Origin: Flavobacteriaceae bacterium
GTDB taxonomy: Bacteria > Bacteroidota > Bacteroidia > Flavobacteriales > Flavobacteriaceae
Assembly: GCA_030834365.1 (NCBI GenBank)
Contig: JAURFJ010000040.1
Coordinates: forward strand, 1-11,121
DNA: 11,121 bases
Direction: 5' to 3'
In this document: positions 5,841-11,121 of the stretch, in pieces
Position numbering within the stretch: the first letter of the stretch is position 1
Layout: each line of letters begins with the position of its first letter
Position numbers and translations under genes: made by a program
Notes under the pieces: generated by a model
Databases searched by the model: none
The model's input: the letters and a program-made list of their open reading frames with translations, nothing else
What the model was told of the DNA's origin: nothing

Positions 5841-6501
5841 TATTCAGGTACTCTACGAAGACAATCACCTCATAGCGGTTAATAAAGTAGGCGGTCTACT
5901 GGTTCAGGGAGACAAAACAGGAGATTCAACCCTAATAGATCTTGTTAAAGCGTATCTCGTAAACACCTACAATAAGCCCGGAGAGGCCTTTCTAGGAGTT
6001 ATTCACCGAATTGATCGCCCAACCTCAGGAATAGTGCTTTTCGCTAAGACTTCAAAAGCGCTAACGCGCATGAACGCCATTTTTTCAGAAAGACAAGTGC
6101 AAAAAACCTATCACGCTCTAGTAGAAGGTCATGTAAGCTCAACTAGTGAAACCCTCACCCATTATCTGCTTCGAAAGCCCGCCCTCAATAAGTCATTTGC
6201 CTATCAAAAAGAGGTCGAAAACTCCAAAAAAGCCTCCTTATCATTTACGGTACTCAAGCAATTAGATCGCTACACCTATTTGTCTATCGAGCTGCATACC
6301 GGTAGACACCATCAAATTAGGGCACAACTAGCTGCCCTAGGCCATCCAATCAAAGGCGATCTTAAGTACGGTGCAAAGCGCAGCAACACAAATGGTCAAA
6401 TTGACCTAGTGGCGCAGTCGTTGCGCTTTGAGCATCCGGTTAAAAAAGAAACCGTGCACATTGAGCTTAAAGAAATGAACCTCTCTATCGCTTTGAAATA
6501 A
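5827..6501 (+). CDS. RluA-family pseudouridine synthase
   Basis: This 224-residue protein isomerises specific uridines in RNA to pseudouridine; the target RNA cannot be told from the sequence. The catalytic aspartate is Asp63 in HRIDRPTSG, with the further family motifs LHTGRHHQIR (156-165) and GDLKYG (177-182). There is no N-terminal S4 RNA-binding domain, so it resembles short RluA/RluC-type catalytic cores and not RluD. The ATG lies inside the 3' end of panB (14-base overlap in another frame), pointing to translational coupling and a shared transcript. The functional link with pantothenate synthesis is not obvious and may only reflect gene order. An 8-bp hairpin covers its stop codon. Confidence 0.93.
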   Translation: MSSTSIQVLYEDNHLIAVNKVGGLLVQGDKTGDSTLIDLVKAYLVNTYNKPGEAFLGVIHRIDRPTSGIVLFAKTSKALTRMNAIFSERQVQKTYHALVEGHVSSTSETLTHYLLRKPALNKSFAYQKEVENSKKASLSFTVLKQLDRYTYLSIELHTGRHHQIRAQLAALGHPIKGDLKYGAKRSNTNGQIDLVAQSLRFEHPVKKETVHIELKEMNLSIALK

Positions 6502-6507
6502 AGCGAT
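6487..6507 (+). other. Small hairpin over the pseudouridine synthase stop codon
   Basis: ATCGCTTT (6487-6494) pairs perfectly with AAAGCGAT (6500-6507) around a 5-base loop, covering the TAA at 6499-6501. No T run follows, so at best it is a weak terminator or an RNA 3'-end stabiliser between this gene and pheT. Confidence 0.4.
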
Positions 6508-6525
6508 TCATTCGTCTTATATTTA
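6493..6525 (+). promoter_or_regulatory. Possible pheT promoter
   Basis: TTG (6493-6495), a 22-base spacer and TATATTTA (6518-6525) resemble TTG-N17-23-TAnnTTTG, with A in place of the final G. The -7 element ends 22 bases before the pheT ATG. The TTG lies in the end of the preceding gene. This is a moderate match only. Confidence 0.4.
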
Positions 6526-6547
6526 CGCTTCAATAAACGACTAAACT

Positions 6548-8953
6548 ATGCTCATTTCTGACCATTGGTTAAAAGATTATTTCGACAGCCAGCTTGATCC
6601 CCAAAAAACAGCAGAAATTTTAACCGATCTCGGCCTAGAGGTAGAAGGAATAGTACCCTTTGAATCGGTAAAAGGATCGCTTGAGGGCGTGATTGTCGGT
6701 GAGGTTATCGAATGCGAGGGGCACCCCAATGCAGATCGATTAAAGGTGACCAAAGTAAACCTTGGAGATAATGTGGTTCAGATCGTTTGTGGAGCACCCA
6801 ATGTAGCCAAAGGGCAAAAGGTCGCGGTGGCCTTAGTAGGTACCACTATTTACGGTACAGACGGAAGCGCACTGACCTGAAAGAAAACCAAGATTCGAGG
6901 TGAAGAGAGCGAAGGAATGATTTGTGCCGAAGACGAGCTTGGGATTGGCTCGAGTCACGATGGAATAGTGGTTCTTGAATCGAGCTTAAAACCTGGTACA
7001 CCGCTAGCTCAAGTGTTTCCAGTATACAAAGACACGGTCTACGAAATTGGACTCACACCAAATCGGGCCGACGCTATGGGCCATTACGGGGTCGCCAGAG
7101 ATCTCAGGGCGGGTCTGGGTCAAAACAAACAGCTTCCGCCATTAAACTCGGTGAGCATTAGCCATTTTTCTATTGAAAACTACAGTACTCCAATCGAAAT
7201 TGACGTGCAGGCTCCTGAAAAGGCTCCGCGTTATTTGGGTATTGTAGTGAGTAACTTACAGGTTAAACCATCTCCTGACTGGCTTCAAAATAGACTGAAA
7301 GCTATAGGTCTCACCCCTATCAATAACGTAGTAGATGTCACCAACTTTGTGCTTCACGGGCTCGGTCAACCGCTTCATGCCTTTGACTACGAAAAGATCA
7401 GTCAAAAAAAGATTGTGGTCAGAAATGCCGAAGAAGATGAAAAACTCATTACGCTTGATGGAGTCGAGCGCAGCCTAAACACAGAAGACTTAGTTATCTG
7501 TGATGCCGAAAAACCACTTTGTATAGCCGGAGTGTATGGCGGTCTAGCCTCTGGAGTTAGTGAGACCACCACCAGCGTCTTACTAGAGAGCGCCTACTTC
7601 GATCCCATTAGCATCCGCAAAACATCAAAAACTCACGGGCTTCACACCGATGCCTCGTTTCGTTTTGAGAGGGGCGTTGATATCAGCTTCTGCAAGGTGG
7701 CCCTAAAGCGGGCAGCCGTTCTGCTTAAAGAACTAGCGAACGGAACCATAAGCAGCGACCTTATTGAACTTTATCCCAAAGAGGCCGTTCCCGTCAGCCT
7801 TTTCTTGAACTACGATAAACTAAATAAAACCGCTGGAGCTCCCCTTCCCTCTGAACACATCAAAAGTATTTTATCCCATCTGGAGTTTAAGGTGCTAAAC
7901 GAAACAGAGGCCGGACTAGGAATTGTTGTTCCTACCTATCGAAACGACGTGACTCGTGAAATCGATGTCATTGAAGAAGTGCTGCGGGTATATGGGTATA
8001 ACCGCATCCCAATACCCGAGAAGTTTTTCTACGCCCCGTCCAGTGCAAAAGAAAACACCAACATAGCGCTTCAAAATGAAGTCGCAGACCACCTCGTTGC
8101 TCTTGGCTATACTGAAACCCTTAGTAATAGTTTAACCCAAGCCAATGAAAACCCAGCTCAAATAAAGCTGCAGAATGCCTTAAGCAGCGATTTGCAGGCT
8201 ATGCGTACAGAGCTATTGAGCAGCGGATTAAAAACGGTAGCCTATAATAGTAACAGGCAGCAAAAAGACCTTAAAATTTTTGAATTCGGAAAAGTATACT
8301 CCCGAGAAGATTCGACAATGACCGAGTCTCACGAGTTACTACTAATGGCCACAGGACGCAGGCACCCACAGCACTGGATGGTCGATGACCAAAAGGTCAG
8401 TCTTTACGACTTAAAAAGTCTGTGCTACGCCCTGCTGCAAAAACTTGAGATAGGCAGATTCGAAGAAAAACCCATCGATGAATCTTCGCTCTACAGCGAG
8501 AGCATTGGGATCTTCAATAAAGAAAGCCTGATTGCCCAGATGGGCGTCGTTCATCCCAAAATGGCTAAATCATTCGGACTGTCTCAAGCGGTTGTTGGAG
8601 CGAAGCTAAATTGGGATTATCTGATCGAACACGCGCACCAACGTGAATTTAAACTAAGAGAGGTATCTAAACACCCTATCGTTTATAGAGACCTTGCCCT
8701 TATTTTAGAAGAGGCCACAACCTTTGGAGAGCTATACACACGTTGTTTTGAAGCGGAGAGAAAATTGCTAAAAGCGGTTAATCTTTTCGATGTTTATACG
8801 GGAAAAGGAGTTCCAGAAAACAAAAAATCCTATGCGATTCAGTTGCAATTTAGTGATACAAATAAGACCTTAACAGACAAAGAAATTGACAAAGCGGTGG
8901 CTCGTATCTATACCCAGTTGCAGACCACTTTAAATGCAGAATTAAGAACTTAA
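6548..8953 (+). CDS. pheT: Phenylalanyl-tRNA synthetase beta subunit, interrupted by an in-frame TGA
   Basis: Read as a single frame this is 801 codons plus TAA, the normal length for PheT. It partners PheS (not in the window) in the alpha2beta2 enzyme that charges tRNA-Phe. An N-terminal OB-fold tRNA-binding domain starts near residue 39 (GHPNADRLKV near 58, VQIVCGAPNV). The B3/B4 editing region runs to about 375 (NNVVDVTNFVLHGLGQPLHAFD; FRFERGVD near 371). The B5 region, a synthetase-like core and a C-terminal FDX-ACB domain (SKHPIVYRDLALIL near 707) follow. Codon 111 (6878-6880) is TGA. The frame continues without shift as KKTKIRGEESEGMICAEDE, the conserved PheT block, so no sequence is missing. 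As written, translation would stop after 110 residues; an internal ATG at 6917 would give only a product lacking most of the OB domain. The tRNA-dependent function is essential, so the TGA is probably an error, a recent mutation, or read through. Confidence 0.93.
6878..6880 (+). other. In-frame TGA at pheT codon 111
   Basis: The codon sits between ALT and KKTKIRG. In Bacteroidota PheT proteins as I recall them this position is usually isoleucine or a similar hydrophobic residue (pattern I/L-K-K-x-K-I-R-G). TTA (Leu) to TGA is a single-base change that would fit. The following base is A, which is a relatively leaky context for UGA in E. coli. There is no obvious SECIS-like hairpin in the 40 bases downstream. 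Confidence 0.9.
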
Positions 8954-8981
8954 TTTTCTTTTAGGCTATTGATTCAATTGT

Positions 8982-8989
8982 TAATTTTG
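8982..8989 (+). promoter_or_regulatory. -7 element upstream of the membrane protein gene
   Basis: TAATTTTG is a perfect TAnnTTTG match in the 58-base gap after pheT, ending 22 bases before the next ATG. A TTG at the proper upstream distance is lacking. The A-rich leader AAAAAGAAACTCG precedes the start codon. Confidence 0.5.
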
Positions 8990-9011
8990 TAAAGCTATAA
9001 AAAGAAACTCG

Positions 9012-9728
9012 ATGAAATTCAAAGGCTTAAATCTCAAGGAACGACTCAGAACTTCGCAGTTAAACTCCTCCTTTCAACTTCAAAAAAATCAATGGGAAGC
9101 AATGATCGGAAGTTCATTGACCTTTGCCGATGATTCACTCGATCACAGGCTATCTCATCAGCAAGCGGTTGACAATGCATTCGACTTCGATCAACTCGAA
9201 ACCGAACGCATTTTTCACTTGACAGCGATTAAAGAAGTGGCTACGACTTACCGTTTGCGCTTCTTACCCTTGAAGTATTTCAAGCCTCAACTGCCTTCTG
9301 AAGCGAAAGAGCGTATTCTATCTCTAGAAAAACAGCACGGAATTGAGCTAAACGGAATGCACATCATGGCACCATCTAAGCTTTTTAAACTTGAAGATAA
9401 AGACGATCCTATGCTCTTTGCACCAATGGGAAATGGGTATTACTACCTTATACACCAATGGGGATCCGACTTAAACCTACTTAGAAAATGGTTAGTTTGG
9501 CCGTTTAGAGGTCCAGCTCACCTGCTAGCGGTATTAGCAGCCCTTAGTTTCGTGCTTACCCTAATGATACCGGAAGGCATGTTTTCCAAAGCAAACTCAA
9601 GCGCTGAATTCTGGATCTTGTTTTTCTTTTTCTTTAAAGGTGTAGTAGGATTGGCCATATTCTACGGCTTTGCTATGGGAAAAAATTTCAATCCGTTTAT
9701 TTGGAATTCGAAGTACTTTAACGCCTAG
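9012..9728 (+). CDS. Uncharacterised protein with two C-terminal membrane helices
   Basis: I do not recognise this 238-residue protein. About 165 residues form a polar, probably cytoplasmic region, without a signal peptide, with the fragment LPSEAKERILSLEKQHG (94-110) likely helical. Two hydrophobic segments follow near residues 169-187 and 200-222, the second containing a run of six phenylalanines in LFFFFFKG with one lysine. A short aromatic tail FNPFIWNSKYFNA ends the protein. The two helices with a short connecting loop would place both ends on the same side, probably cytoplasmic. Codon use looks like its neighbours, and the start is supported by a perfect -7 element upstream. It follows pheT in the same direction and is convergent with the ABC-F gene 11 bases away. 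Its role cannot be inferred from the context. Confidence 0.85.
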   Translation: MKFKGLNLKERLRTSQLNSSFQLQKNQWEAMIGSSLTFADDSLDHRLSHQQAVDNAFDFDQLETERIFHLTAIKEVATTYRLRFLPLKYFKPQLPSEAKERILSLEKQHGIELNGMHIMAPSKLFKLEDKDDPMLFAPMGNGYYYLIHQWGSDLNLLRKWLVWPFRGPAHLLAVLAALSFVLTLMIPEGMFSKANSSAEFWILFFFFFKGVVGLAIFYGFAMGKNFNPFIWNSKYFNA

Positions 9729-9743
9729 ATTCGGAGCCTCTAG
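9725..9743. repeat. Small dyad spanning both convergent stop codons
   Basis: CTAGA (9725-9729) and TCTAG (9739-9743) are reverse complements; the first arm holds the TAG stop of the membrane protein and the second the TAG stop of the ABC-F gene. The stem is only 5 bp without a T run, so a terminator role is doubtful. Confidence 0.3.
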
Positions 9744-11121
9744 TTGCCGTACATTTTGTGCCGTAGTGCCTTGATGTCTGCATTCTGCATGTACTCATCG
9801 AAGGTCATATAGCGATCTATTACCCCATTTGGAGTCAGCTCGATCATGCGATTGGCTACCGTGTTTACAAATTCGTGATCGTGAGTAGTTAACAAGACAG
9901 TTCCCTTAAAGTTCTTTAACGAATTGTTGAACGCGGTTATACTCTCCAAGTCAAGGTGGTTAGTGGGCTCATCTAAAAGTAGCACGTTAGCGCGTTGAAG
10001 CATCATTTTGCTGAGCATACAGCGCACCTTTTCTCCTCCAGACAAGACAGTGCACTTCTTTAGGGCTTCCTCACCACTAAAGAGCATCTTTCCTAAAAAG
10101 CCCCTTAAGTGTACTTCTTCTTTCTCTTCTTCTGTCTTAGCATAGTTTCGAAGCCAATCAACTAGACTTACCGGATCGGTAAAATAGCCCTCGTTATCTG
10201 CTGGCAAATACGATTGGGTAGTGGTGACCCCCCACTGAATCTCACCACTTACCGGCTGCTGATGACCAGATATAATTTGATAAAATCCCGAAGTTGCACG
10301 GGAGTCTCTAGAAATAATAGCCACTTTATCCGACTTGACCAAATTGAGGTCTACCCCTTTAAAAAGCACCTCACCCTCTTCAGAATGTGCCTGAAGATTG
10401 GATATGTTTAAGATCTGATCGCCTGCTTCACGCTCCTTCTCAAAAATAATAGCCGGATAGCGTCTAGAAGAAGGTTTAATGTCTTCGACCTTGAGCTTTT
10501 CAAGCATTTTCTTTCGTGAGGTAGCTTGCTTACTCTTGGCCACATTCGCACTGAATCGCAGTATAAACTCTTGAAGCTCTTTAGCCTTTTCCTCAGCCTT
10601 CTTGTTTTGCTGGGCTCGCTGTCTGGCGGCCAATTGGCTACTTTCATACCAAAAAGTATAGTTGCCGCTAAACAGATTAATCTTTCCAAAGTCAATATCG
10701 GCCACATGGGTGCACACCGCATCTAAAAAGTGTCGGTCATGCGAGACTACCAGCACCGTATTTTCGTAATTGGCTAAAAAATCTTCTAGCCAACTAATAG
10801 TCTCGTAATCAAGGTCGTTAGTTGGTTCATCCATTATGAGCACATCTGGATTTCCAAAAAGCGCCTGGGCCAATAGAATACGCACCTTAAGCTTAGGGTC
10901 AACATCAGACATCATTTGGAAATGATAGTCTTCCTTTATACCCAAGTTTGAGAGAAGCGCTGCTGCGTCACTTTCAGCATTCCACCCATTCATCTCTTCA
11001 AATTGCACTTGTAGCTCTCCTATACGATCGGCTTTTGCATCGTCGTAATCGGCATAAAGGGCATCGATTTCTTGCTTTACTTCAAAAAGCGGTTTATTTC
11101 CTCTTAAAACCGTTTCTAAAA
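9740..11121 (-). CDS. ABC-F family ATPase, YkpA/YbiT type (partial, N-terminus outside window)
   Basis: The visible part is 459 residues, and the frame stays open to the window edge. A full protein would be about 540, so roughly 80 residues including the first Walker A motif are missing. ABC-F proteins lack membrane domains and act on the ribosome, entering the E site to assist stalled or difficult translation. Visible in order: end of ABC domain 1 with VDPKLKVR in place of the LSGGE signature, Walker B LIMDEPTNDLD and VVSHDRHF; the interdomain linker with FSANVAKSKQATSRKK, which contacts P-site tRNA in this family; ABC domain 2 with a degenerate P-loop (ISRDSRATSG, no GxGKS/T), a canonical LSGGEKVR, LLLDEPTNHLDLES and LTTHDHEF. 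From memory, Bacillus YkpA has closely similar wording including the altered motifs. The tail ends RHKMYGN. A GTG at 11008 is not the true start, since conserved residues lie upstream of it. Confidence 0.94.
   Translation of the reverse strand, partial: LETVLRGNKPLFEVKQEIDALYADYDDAKADRIGELQVQFEEMNGWNAESDAAALLSNLGIKEDYHFQMMSDVDPKLKVRILLAQALFGNPDVLIMDEPTNDLDYETISWLEDFLANYENTVLVVSHDRHFLDAVCTHVADIDFGKINLFSGNYTFWYESSQLAARQRAQQNKKAEEKAKELQEFILRFSANVAKSKQATSRKKMLEKLKVEDIKPSSRRYPAIIFEKEREAGDQILNISNLQAHSEEGEVLFKGVDLNLVKSDKVAIISRDSRATSGFYQIISGHQQPVSGEIQWGVTTTQSYLPADNEGYFTDPVSLVDWLRNYAKTEEEKEEVHLRGFLGKMLFSGEEALKKCTVLSGGEKVRCMLSKMMLQRANVLLLDEPTNHLDLESITAFNNSLKNFKGTVLLTTHDHEFVNTVANRMIELTPNGVIDRYMTFDEYMQNADIKALRHKMYGN

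Noticed and set aside
6878..6925. Selenocysteine insertion at the pheT TGA
   Set aside because: No SECIS-like hairpin is visible just downstream, and the position in PheT is not a redox site; the family normally has an aliphatic residue there.
6917..8953. A separate pheT gene starting at the ATG at 6917
   Set aside because: That ATG encodes the conserved Met of EGMICAEDE within PheT; twelve homologous codons between the TGA and this ATG show that the frame simply continues.
10214..10726. Plus- and minus-strand open frames inside the ABC-F gene
   Set aside because: Alternative frames of a conserved ABC-F coding sequence with no independent start signals.

Overview
The window looks like chromosomal DNA of a Bacteroidota bacterium, probably Flavobacteriia or a close relative. 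Three things point there. Several genes are preceded by close matches to the Bacteroidota promoter element TAnnTTTG. The leaders are A/T-rich with little or no Shine-Dalgarno sequence. The DnaK, PheT and ABC-F proteins carry wording typical of that phylum. This is inferred from motif and protein recognition, without a database search. Most of the window is ordinary housekeeping DNA; the unusual material sits in two places.

Left part (1-3448), all on the minus strand. There is the first 24 codons of a membrane-anchored protein leaving the window (1-72), then a 1-Cys peroxiredoxin with its own terminator and a near-perfect promoter (181-890), with stacked palindromes further upstream (918-955). 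A roughly 580-base non-coding stretch follows. Its GC-rich right half (1152-1362) holds nested direct and inverted repeats and hairpins abutting a tRNA-Ser(UGA) gene (1362-1446). Then comes dnaK (1538-3448) with a terminator and a sigma-54-like promoter.

Right part (3555-9728), all on the plus strand, divergent from dnaK: L-serine dehydratase, panB, an RluA-family pseudouridine synthase overlapping panB by 14 bases, pheT, and a two-helix membrane protein of unknown function. The last gene (9740-11121, minus strand, running off the end) is a YkpA/YbiT-type ABC-F ribosome-associated ATPase, convergent with the membrane protein and only 11 bases from it.

The most notable observation is that pheT, normally essential and single-copy, is interrupted by an in-frame TGA at codon 111. 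The same frame continues with perfect PheT homology for another 690 codons. None of the eight other-or-final stop codons in the window is TGA and all visible tryptophans are TGG. The choices are therefore an error in the sequence, a recent nonsense mutation, or readthrough of this one codon; general reassignment of TGA is unlikely. The second notable feature is the mirrored repeat structure beside tRNA-Ser. I did not find a convincing new multi-gene system such as a defence, mobile or biosynthetic locus.
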